Below are positions 40,490 through 47,023 of a stretch of 47,023 nucleotides of DNA, piece after piece. The stretch comes from Firmicutes bacterium UBA5010 (GTDB lineage: Bacteria > Bacillota > Clostridia > Tissierellales > Sedimentibacteraceae): assembly GCA_002396645.1 (NCBI GenBank), contig DGYI01000035.1:129321-176343 (forward strand). The letters run 5' to 3'. Below the pieces are notes generated by a model. That model ran no database searches, had not been told where the DNA came from, and worked only from the letters and a program-made list of their open reading frames with translations. Positions within the stretch are counted from its first letter, which is position 1; every line of letters starts with the position of its first letter. The translations under genes were made by a program, and so were the position numbers.

Positions 40490-42475
40490 ATGAACAAGGG
40501 TAAATATTATATTACTACCGCAATAGCATACACATCGGGAAAGCCTCATATCGGTAATACATATGAGATAGTACTTGCGGACAGTATAGCAAGATTTAAG
40601 AAACTCAACGGATATGACGTTTATTTTCAAACAGGAACAGATGAGCATGGGCAAAAAATTCAGGATAAAGCTGAGGCAGCAGGAAAAACACCTCAGGAGT
40701 TTGTGGATGAAGTAGCTAAAGAAATAAAAAGAATTTGGGACACAATGAATACAAGCTATGACAAATTTGTCAGAACGAGCAATCCCGAGCATAAGAAAAA
40801 AGTTCAGGAAATCTTTAAAAGACTTTATGATCAAGGTGATATCTATAAAGGACATTATGAAGGAATGTACTGTACTCCTTGCGAATCATTTTTTACAGAA
40901 GGACAACTTGCGGACGGAAAATGTCCTGACTGCGGTGCTGAGGTTAAAAAGGCTAAAGAGGAAGCGTATTTTTTTAAATTAGGTGCTTATACAGACAGAT
41001 TGATTAAACATATCGAAGACAATCCAAAATTTATTCAGCCTGAATCACGTAAAAACGAAATGCTTAATAATTTCCTAAGACCCGGATTACAGGACTTATG
41101 TGTATCAAGGACCTCTTTTGACTGGGGAGTTCCTGTTTCCTTTGATGATAAGCATGTAGTCTATGTATGGATAGACGCTTTAAGCAACTATATTACATTC
41201 TTAGGTTACGATATAAATGGAAATCACAACGATTTATACAAGAAAAACTGGCCTGCCGATGTACATTTGATAGGAAAGGATATACTGAGATTCCACACGA
41301 TTTACTGGCCTATACTGTTGATGGCATTGGGAGAGGAGCTTCCTAAGCAGGTATTCGGTCATCCTTGGCTTTTAGTTGGAGAGGGCAAAATGAGCAAATC
41401 TAAGGGCAATGTTATATATGCTGATGACCTTGTAGAATTCTTTGGCGTAGATGCCGTAAGATATTATGTACTTCACGAAATGCCTTTTGCTAATGACGGA
41501 ACTCTAAGCTATGAGCTGTTAATTGAAAGAATAAATTCAGACCTGGCAAATATCTTAGGAAATCTTGTGAACAGAACAGTTACAATGGTTAATAAATATT
41601 TTGACGGTGAGATAATTGCTCCCGGACAAAAAGAAGAAATAGATGATGAGCTTATTTCATTAGCTTTGGAAACACCAAAGAGAGTTGAGCTCAAAATGGA
41701 AGATTTAAAGGTTGCAGATGCTATAGATGAGATATTTAATTTATTAAGAAGAAGCAACAAATATATAGACGAAACCAGCCCTTGGGTTCTCGGAAAAGAT
41801 GAAAGCAAAAAAGAAAGACTTGCAACCGTACTTTATAATCTTCTTGAAGCTATACGTATAGCGGCAGCTTTATTAAAGCCGTTCCTGCCTGAAACATCAG
41901 AAAAAATATTCGAGCAGATCAATTCGGATAAATACGACTGGGATTCATTGGCTTCCTTTGACGGAACTATAGCAGGAAATAAGGTAGGAAATCCTGAAAT
42001 ATTATTTGCAAGAATTGATGCGGCTAAAAAAGTTGAAGAAATAGAAACGAAAATGGGAACAAAGGCTGAACCTAAAAAAGAAGAGACTGAAAAATCCGAG
42101 AAAAATTCAGACTCTAAATCCTCAGAAAGTAAAGGTGAGAATTTGGAGGAAGGAATGATAACAATTGATGATTTTGCTAAGCTTGATTTGAGACTCGCTG
42201 AAATTATTGAAGCTAAAAAACACCCTGATGCAGATAAGCTTTTAATCCTTCAATTAAAAGTTGGCGAAGAAACAAGACAGGTGGTATCGGGTATAGCAAA
42301 ATACTATGAGCCTGAGGATTTAATAGGCAAGAAAGTTGTAATGGTATACAATCTAAAGCCGGTAACTTTAAGAGGAGTAGCCTCACAAGGAATGGTGCTT
42401 GCAGCAACTAAGGGCAAAAAGCTCACACTGGTTTCTACGCTTGATGATATGAACAGCGGGGCTAAAATAAGCTAG
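40490..42475 (+). CDS. metG: Methionyl-tRNA synthetase
   Basis: 661 residues. It charges tRNA-Met. The HIGH motif is PHIGNTYEI, the zinc knuckle is CTPCESFF ... CPDCG, and the KMSKS motif is GKMSKSKGN. A charged linker at about 525-555 leads to a C-terminal EMAP/Trbp111-type tRNA-binding domain (IDDFAKLDLRLAEI). ATG 40490 follows AGGAGG; a longer frame from 40400 runs through the T-box and is rejected. It starts a conserved Firmicute block with tatD, rnmV and ksgA. Confidence 0.97.
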   Translation: MNKGKYYITTAIAYTSGKPHIGNTYEIVLADSIARFKKLNGYDVYFQTGTDEHGQKIQDKAEAAGKTPQEFVDEVAKEIKRIWDTMNTSYDKFVRTSNPEHKKKVQEIFKRLYDQGDIYKGHYEGMYCTPCESFFTEGQLADGKCPDCGAEVKKAKEEAYFFKLGAYTDRLIKHIEDNPKFIQPESRKNEMLNNFLRPGLQDLCVSRTSFDWGVPVSFDDKHVVYVWIDALSNYITFLGYDINGNHNDLYKKNWPADVHLIGKDILRFHTIYWPILLMALGEELPKQVFGHPWLLVGEGKMSKSKGNVIYADDLVEFFGVDAVRYYVLHEMPFANDGTLSYELLIERINSDLANILGNLVNRTVTMVNKYFDGEIIAPGQKEEIDDELISLALETPKRVELKMEDLKVADAIDEIFNLLRRSNKYIDETSPWVLGKDESKKERLATVLYNLLEAIRIAAALLKPFLPETSEKIFEQINSDKYDWDSLASFDGTIAGNKVGNPEILFARIDAAKKVEEIETKMGTKAEPKKEETEKSEKNSDSKSSESKGENLEEGMITIDDFAKLDLRLAEIIEAKKHPDADKLLILQLKVGEETRQVVSGIAKYYEPEDLIGKKVVMVYNLKPVTLRGVASQGMVLAATKGKKLTLVSTLDDMNSGAKIS

Positions 42476-42522
42476 AAACGTCACAACTTGTTGATACTAT
42501 TATGATAATGAGGAGAAAAGAT

Positions 42523-43290
42523 ATGCTGATAGACAGTCATGCTCATTTAAATGAGGAGAGATTTGATGAGGATAGAGAATATCTTATCAATAATTTAACA
42601 AAAAACGGTGTAGAATTAGTTCTTGTTCCCGGCTATGACTTAGAATCATCAAAGACATCCGCGGCTATGGCTAAAAAATACAGCACAATATATGCTGCTG
42701 TCGGGACACATCCGCATGACGCTAAGGATATGAATGAAGATACCTTAGATATATACAAAGTCTTAGCTTTCGAGGACAAAGTTATTGCCATAGGAGAGAT
42801 AGGACTAGATTATCATTATGATAATTCGCCGAGAGATGTTCAGAAAAAGTGGTTTCGTGAGCAAATAAGGCTTGCTAAATCTCTCGATATGCCATATATA
42901 GTTCATGACAGAGAGGCACACGAAGATATAATTAATATAATGAAAGATGAACTGTACAGTGGTGCGAGAGGTATCTTGCACTGCTATTCAGGCAGTGTTG
43001 AAATGGCACGTGAATTTATAAAAATGGGATTCATGATATCCTTAGGAGGACCTGTAACATTTAAAAATGCTAAGACTGCTAAAAGAGTAGCTTTGGAAAT
43101 TCCTCTTGAGAATTTATTAATTGAGACGGATGCACCATATATGGCACCTGAGCCTAACAGAGGAAAAAGAAATGAACCATCATATGTAAGATATGTTGCA
43201 GAAGAAATTGCTAAAATCAGAAACATTGAATACGACGAGGTAGTAAAAAGAACCAATGCTAATTTTAAAAAATTATTTGCTTTAGTTTAA
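42523..43290 (+). CDS. tatD: TatD-family metal-dependent DNase
   Basis: 255 residues. Metal ligands are in IDSHAHL, GEIGLDYHYD, a VHDR segment, HCYSGS and IETDAPYMAP, the full TatD pattern. The family has 3'-5' exonuclease activity. ATG 42523 is seven bases after AGGAG; an in-frame ATG 21 bases upstream precedes the ribosome site. It is 47 bp after metG and 17 bp before rnmV. Confidence 0.93.
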   Translation: MLIDSHAHLNEERFDEDREYLINNLTKNGVELVLVPGYDLESSKTSAAMAKKYSTIYAAVGTHPHDAKDMNEDTLDIYKVLAFEDKVIAIGEIGLDYHYDNSPRDVQKKWFREQIRLAKSLDMPYIVHDREAHEDIINIMKDELYSGARGILHCYSGSVEMAREFIKMGFMISLGGPVTFKNAKTAKRVALEIPLENLLIETDAPYMAPEPNRGKRNEPSYVRYVAEEIAKIRNIEYDEVVKRTNANFKKLFALV

Positions 43291-43307
43291 TAAGGAAGGA
43301 TATAGAT

Positions 43308-43862
43308 TTGATAAAAGAAATTATAGTTGTTGAGGGTAAGGATGATATATCGGCAGTCAAAAGAGCGGTAGATGCCGAGATAATTTCAACCAGCGGCCTG
43401 GGACTGACTCAAAAAACAATTGATATAATAAAAAAAGCATCAGAAAGCAGAGGGGTTATAATTTTGACCGACCCTGATTTTCCGGGAAAAAAAATAAGAA
43501 ATATGATATCATCTCAAATTGAAAATTGCAAGCATGCCTTTATACCGAGGGCCAAGGCAAATAATAAAGGTAATATAGGTGTTGAAAATGCCAGCCCAGA
43601 AGTAATCAGGGAAGCACTTGAAAACGCCAGGGCACAGATTGTAGATAGCAGAGGAGAATTTACAAACGAGGATATGATATACTATTCTCTTGTCGGAAAT
43701 GATAATGCCTCGAAAAGACGAAGCAAACTTGGAGATGAGCTTGGTATAGGATATTGCAGTGCAAAGCAGTTTTTAAAGAGACTTAACAACTACGGAATTA
43801 GTAGAGATGAGCTTGAAGCTGCGATAGAAAAATACTTAAATGAAGAGGAGTCAGATATATAG
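43308..43862 (+). CDS. rnmV: Ribonuclease M5
   Basis: 184 residues, normal length. RNase M5 matures 5S rRNA. The Toprim domain shows IVVEGKDDISAVKRAVDAE and LTDPDFPGKKIR with the catalytic glutamate and DxD-type residues. It starts with TTG at 43308 after AAGGAAGGA. ksgA begins 3 bp after its stop. Confidence 0.94.
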   Translation: MIKEIIVVEGKDDISAVKRAVDAEIISTSGLGLTQKTIDIIKKASESRGVIILTDPDFPGKKIRNMISSQIENCKHAFIPRAKANNKGNIGVENASPEVIREALENARAQIVDSRGEFTNEDMIYYSLVGNDNASKRRSKLGDELGIGYCSAKQFLKRLNNYGISRDELEAAIEKYLNEEESDI

Positions 43863-43865
43863 CTT

Positions 43866-44723
43866 ATGGATGAAAAAAAATTATATTCACCAAGAATAAT
43901 GAAGGAAATCCTCGACCGTCACGGCTTTGAATTCAGCAAAAGCTTAGGGCAGAACTTTCTAATAGACGGAAATATAATAAATAAAATAGTGGACGCGGCA
44001 GGAATAGATGATAATACCGGAGTTATTGAAATAGGACCTGGCTTTGGAACTTTAACTCAAGGACTGTGCAATAAGGCTAAAAAAGTTGTTGCGGTAGAAA
44101 TTGATAAGAGTCTCAAGCCTGTTCATCTTGATACCCTTAGTTATGATAATTTAAAAATAATTTATGATGATTTCATGAAAATTGACATAAATAAATTGAT
44201 AGAGGAAGAATTTGAAGGCTTAAAAGTAAAACTTGTAGCTAATTTACCGTACTATATAACCACACCCATTATAATGAAAGTTCTGGAGGATAAGCTTAAT
44301 ATATCAAGCATCACCGTTATGGTACAAAAAGAGGTTGCACAAAGATTAAGTGCTAAGCCCGGAAATAAGGACTACGGAGCTATAAGTCTGGCTGTTGAAT
44401 ATAGAGCAAATGCCAATATTTCGCTTATAGTACCGAGTACAGTTTTTATGCCAAAACCTAAGGTTGATTCTGCGGTGATTACGATAAATATTTTAGATAA
44501 ACCAAGAGTTTTGGTGAGTAATGAAAAAAATTTATTTACGGTTATAAGAGCGGCCTTTGGACAAAGAAGAAAAACCATACACAATTCTTTGAGCAGTAAT
44601 TTGAATATTGATAAGGCAAAAATAAAAGATTCTATAGAGAGAGCAGGGCTGGATCCGGGTATCAGAGCGGAAATGCTTACAATATATGACTTTGCTAAAT
44701 TAGCGGAGGAAATATATAAATAA
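43866..44723 (+). CDS. ksgA: 16S rRNA (A1518/A1519) dimethyltransferase KsgA
   Basis: 285 residues. It dimethylates two adenines at the 3' end of 16S rRNA using SAM. Motifs are SLGQNFLID, the SAM site IEIGPGFGTLT and the catalytic NLPYYITTPI; the C-terminal helical domain contains RAAFGQRRKT. It ends the metG-tatD-rnmV-ksgA group. The ribosome site is inside the end of rnmV (GAGGAG). Confidence 0.96.
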   Translation: MDEKKLYSPRIMKEILDRHGFEFSKSLGQNFLIDGNIINKIVDAAGIDDNTGVIEIGPGFGTLTQGLCNKAKKVVAVEIDKSLKPVHLDTLSYDNLKIIYDDFMKIDINKLIEEEFEGLKVKLVANLPYYITTPIIMKVLEDKLNISSITVMVQKEVAQRLSAKPGNKDYGAISLAVEYRANANISLIVPSTVFMPKPKVDSAVITINILDKPRVLVSNEKNLFTVIRAAFGQRRKTIHNSLSSNLNIDKAKIKDSIERAGLDPGIRAEMLTIYDFAKLAEEIYK

Positions 44724-44782
44724 GTTATTAAAAGCTAATTTTACTCATTATATATAAATAATATAGTATATAATAAATTATA

Positions 44783-44909
44783 CCCACATATATATTAATA
44801 GATTGATTTTTAACATATTACAATATAAGCTGAATTAAATTTTCTGATATATTTTTAAGAACAGAAATACCATTCAACTTATATGGAAAGTTTATTATAT
44901 ATATGTGGG
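44783..44909. repeat. Long-range 12 bp inverted repeat reaching a ribosome site
   Basis: CCCACATATATA (44783-44794) is the exact complement of 44898-44909, 103 bp away. The right arm overlaps the first bases of the GGGAGG ribosome site of the next gene. The gap between ksgA and that gene (196 bp) shows no clear terminator. Confidence 0.6.
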
Positions 44910-44919
44910 AGGTTTTTTT

Positions 44920-46215
44920 GTGAGCAGCAATAGGAATTATAGAATTACGAAATTCTTTGAAGCAGTTGATAAATCATGTAACGGAAAAGGTTATGTCAAA
45001 ATTGATATGAGGGGAAACAGAGGATTTATAACGGTAAATGTTGAGAATCTTAGTGATGGTAAAACCGCAAGTGAAGTTTATTTATTTAAGAATAAGGACG
45101 AGAAGATAAAAATCGGTCCTATTAATTCAAAAAGAGGTCGTCTTCAAAGAAGTATTGTGCTAAACGGCAAAGATGAACCTATTGAAAATTATAATATTTG
45201 CGGTGTCGTTGTAAATGATAAAGTACTTATGTATACTCCGGTATTTATGGATATGAAAGCAACTCAGCTTGACAGGCTTTTGGATGAGGAACATGAGGAA
45301 ATAATGGAAGAATTTCCTGATCAGATTCCTGATCAAGTCCCGATTGAAGTTCCCGACCAAATTCCAAACCAGGTTCCCGGTCGGATTCCAAATGAAATTC
45401 CTGACCAAATTCCAAATCAAGTTCCGGGTCGAATTCCAAATGAAATCCCTGACCAAATTCCAAATGGAATTCCTGACCAAATTCCAAACCAAGTTCCGGG
45501 TCGAATTCCAAATGTAATTCCTGATCAAGTTCCAAACCAAGTCCCGGGTCGAATGCCGAATGGGATTTCTAATCGAGTTCCTAACCGGGCGCCGAATCGA
45601 GCACCTAATCGGATTCCAAACGATGTTCCTGACAGAATACCGGATAGAACTCTTGACCAAAACCCGGAAAACCCGGAAGATAAACGGATTCCGTTCGAAA
45701 GCATACCGGAGGAAGAGTTTCAGAACAATTTAGAATTTGAGGATGTGGAGCAGCAGGGAGAAAGAAACTTTACTACAGAATATGAAAGAAATTTGTTTAA
45801 ATTGCTCAAAGAATTTGAACCTGTAAGACCTTTGGCACATGATATAAAGAGCATGAAATGGTGGAAGATTGTATATGATGAAAACAGCTTGTATAAAGGA
45901 TTTCTTCCATATTTTAACCAGATAATAACAACATATTATCCTTATCCTATGTCAAATCACATAACAAGCTGTCAAACATTATTGAAAAAGCATGGATATT
46001 ATTTATTTGGAATATATGAGAAAAATGGAAAGATATCAAAATACGTATATGGAGTACCGGGCAAATTCACAAGAGATCAACAGCCGTACAGAGGAGTAAC
46101 CGGATTTAAAAATTGGTCATATAAGCATAATGATATACCGGGTGACTATGGCTATTGGCTTGCATTTATCGATGCAGATACAGGTTCTGTCTCCGATGCA
46201 CCTGATATAGAATAA
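44920..46215 (+). CDS. Tetrapeptide-repeat protein of unknown function
   Basis: 431 residues in three parts. Residues 1-125 form a basic beta-rich domain (NYRITKFFEAVDKS at the start). Residues about 130-245 are tetrapeptide repeats of the form I/V-P-x-x (IPDQ, IPNQ, VPGR, IPNE), a flexible extended region. Residues about 265-431 are a separate aromatic-rich domain with KWWKI, GYYLFGIYE, VYGVPGKFTRDQQPYRG and GYWLAFID. There is no signal peptide or membrane segment. I do not recognise either end domain; storage, morphogenesis and spore-related roles are all open. Start GTG 44920 is seven bases after GGAGG. Confidence 0.75.
   Translation: MSSNRNYRITKFFEAVDKSCNGKGYVKIDMRGNRGFITVNVENLSDGKTASEVYLFKNKDEKIKIGPINSKRGRLQRSIVLNGKDEPIENYNICGVVVNDKVLMYTPVFMDMKATQLDRLLDEEHEEIMEEFPDQIPDQVPIEVPDQIPNQVPGRIPNEIPDQIPNQVPGRIPNEIPDQIPNGIPDQIPNQVPGRIPNVIPDQVPNQVPGRMPNGISNRVPNRAPNRAPNRIPNDVPDRIPDRTLDQNPENPEDKRIPFESIPEEEFQNNLEFEDVEQQGERNFTTEYERNLFKLLKEFEPVRPLAHDIKSMKWWKIVYDENSLYKGFLPYFNQIITTYYPYPMSNHITSCQTLLKKHGYYLFGIYEKNGKISKYVYGVPGKFTRDQQPYRGVTGFKNWSYKHNDIPGDYGYWLAFIDADTGSVSDAPDIE
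45310..45660 (+). repeat. Degenerate coding repeats (12 bp steps, 48 bp higher unit)
   Basis: The DNA steps by 12 bp with similar 48 bp units recurring around 45355-45540 (ATTCC, CCAAATT, GTTCCGGGTCGA), giving four tetrapeptides per unit. The units become more diverged toward the 3' end. The opposite strand is open here only because of this repetition. Confidence 0.75.
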
Positions 46216-46228
46216 GGTATAAATAATA

Positions 46229-46258
46229 AAAGGCCGCCTAAAATGAGACGGCCTTTTT
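46229..46258. terminator. Bidirectional terminator between convergent genes
   Basis: AAGGCCG pairs with CGGCCTT over a 12-base loop, flanked by A-rich and T-rich tails. Confidence 0.85.
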
Positions 46259-47023
46259 CTAGTTTATTCCCAGCTTTTTCTTCATAGAATCCTGATTTAA
46301 ACTGTGTAAAACTGCATTTTCTAAAGTTATTTTTCCATTCTTATATAAATTATATATACTTGTATCCATGCTGACCATACCTTGATTTGCATATGAATGA
46401 ATAGTAGAATCTATTTGATGTACCTTTGAATCACGAATCATTGTTCTTATGGCATTGTTACAGAACATGACTTCAAAAACCGGCATCATTTTGCCGTCTA
46501 GAGTAGGAATCAGCTGCTGGCATATAACAGCTTTTAATACCATGGAAAGCTGAACCCTTACCTGCTGCTGTTGAGCAGGAGGAAACACATCAATTATACG
46601 GTCTACAGTATTAGCCGCTCCAAGCGTGTGCAAAGTAGAAAATATGAGTTGTCCGGTTTCCGCAGCTGACATGGCAATTGAAATTGTTTCATAATCACGC
46701 ATTTCTCCAAGAAGTATAACATTGGGAGCTTCCCTGAGAGCAGCTCTTAATCCCCTTGCATAGCTTTCTGTATCCATATGAATTTCTCTTTGACTTACTA
46801 TGCTTTTATCATGTCTGTGCAAATATTCGAGAGGATCTTCAAGCGTTATAATATGAGATTCTCTGCTTTTATTTATTTTGTCAATCAGACAAGCTAAAGT
46901 TGTTGATTTTCCGCTTCCTGCCGGTCCTGTAACCAAAACAAGACCCTTTGTCATACCGGATATATTCATTATTTCATCAGGTATTCCTATAGTTTTGGGA
47001 TCAGGCAATTCAAAAACCACTAT
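46259..47023 (-). CDS. pilT: Type IV pilus retraction ATPase PilT, partial
   Basis: The last 255 codons of a PilT-like secretion ATPase; the frame is open to the right edge, so about 100 N-terminal residues lie outside. PilT powers pilus retraction and twitching. Walker A is GPAGSGKSTT, the Asp box is THIITLEDP-like IITLEDPLEYLH, Walker B is NVILLGEMRD, and the His box STLHTLGAANTVDRI follows; the family's AIRNLIRE motif appears as AIRTMIRDSK. GTG at 47020 is internal. No other pilus gene is visible in the window. Confidence 0.92.
   Translation of the reverse strand: MVVFELPDPKTIGIPDEIMNISGMTKGLVLVTGPAGSGKSTTLACLIDKINKSRESHIITLEDPLEYLHRHDKSIVSQREIHMDTESYARGLRAALREAPNVILLGEMRDYETISIAMSAAETGQLIFSTLHTLGAANTVDRIIDVFPPAQQQQVRVQLSMVLKAVICQQLIPTLDGKMMPVFEVMFCNNAIRTMIRDSKVHQIDSTIHSYANQGMVSMDTSIYNLYKNGKITLENAVLHSLNQDSMKKKLGIN

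Noticed and set aside
45160..45660. Long open frame on the minus strand opposite the tetrapeptide repeats
   Set aside because: It is an arginine/tryptophan-rich low-complexity product created by the 12 bp periodicity of the real gene. It has no ribosome site, and the plus-strand frame has conserved-looking domains on both sides.
45310..45660. Repeats as a CRISPR array
   Set aside because: They are in-frame coding repeats stepping by 12 bp with no unique spacers.

Overview
The window is AT-rich chromosomal DNA of an anaerobic Clostridia-type Firmicute. The evidence is pyruvate:ferredoxin oxidoreductase, two [FeFe] hydrogenases with a full HydE/HydG/HydF maturation set, HPr kinase, RNase M5, the dnaX-ybaB-recR-yaaL-bofA block, a T-box before metG, AGA/ATA-rich codon use and strong AGGAGG ribosome sites. 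A low-GC, Peptostreptococcaceae-like organism is my inference; I could not search a database. Both edges cut genes: secF on the left and pilT on the right.

Layout: 0-2.6 kb holds the secF tail, an acyl-CoA thioesterase, and a minus-strand group of flavin reductase, small monooxygenase and glutaminase. 2.7-5.3 kb is a MerR-type regulator with an ABC exporter whose codon use looks slightly different from its surroundings. 5.3-10.3 kb has hprK and nifJ (PFOR), the latter followed by a T-box-like terminator. 10.4-14.4 kb has a GH29 fucosidase, a small unknown protein, an Agr-like two-component pair and a candidate small RNA. 14.6-18.1 kb has D-serine dehydratase, a beta-keto acid cleavage enzyme and class II fructose-1,6-bisphosphatase.

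18.1-26.9 kb is the hydrogenase region. hydE-hydG-hydF run rightward from a leader with two mutually exclusive hairpins, one of them an intrinsic terminator. Facing them is a leftward operon with a consensus promoter: a thioredoxin-like [2Fe-2S] protein, a PAS-containing sensory-type [FeFe] hydrogenase, a PP2C/SpoIIE-type phosphatase and a second ferredoxin-domain hydrogenase. HydEGF would build the H-cluster of both hydrogenases. The sensor hydrogenase and phosphatase probably form a redox or H2 signalling branch, and PFOR elsewhere in the window would supply reduced ferredoxin.

27-32.8 kb is housekeeping (rho, rpmE, dnaX, ybaB, recR, yaaL, bofA). 32.9-40.1 kb has an ArsR-type regulator with a TIM-barrel protein, a laccase-domain protein, a DegV lipid-binding protein, a serine hydrolase, a sigma-54 activator and a tiny membrane protein. 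40.1-44.7 kb is the T-box-metG-tatD-rnmV-ksgA block. The window ends with a tetrapeptide-repeat protein and pilT.

The most unusual content is non-coding. It includes the hydE attenuator, a structured leader with a possible 13-codon peptide before the hydrogenase operon, a dispersed family of small hairpins with constant flanks and covarying stems, tandem repeats that duplicate the 3' ends of recR and of a small membrane-protein gene, and a candidate sRNA beside the Agr-like genes. All positions and pairings were read by eye and no folding program was run.
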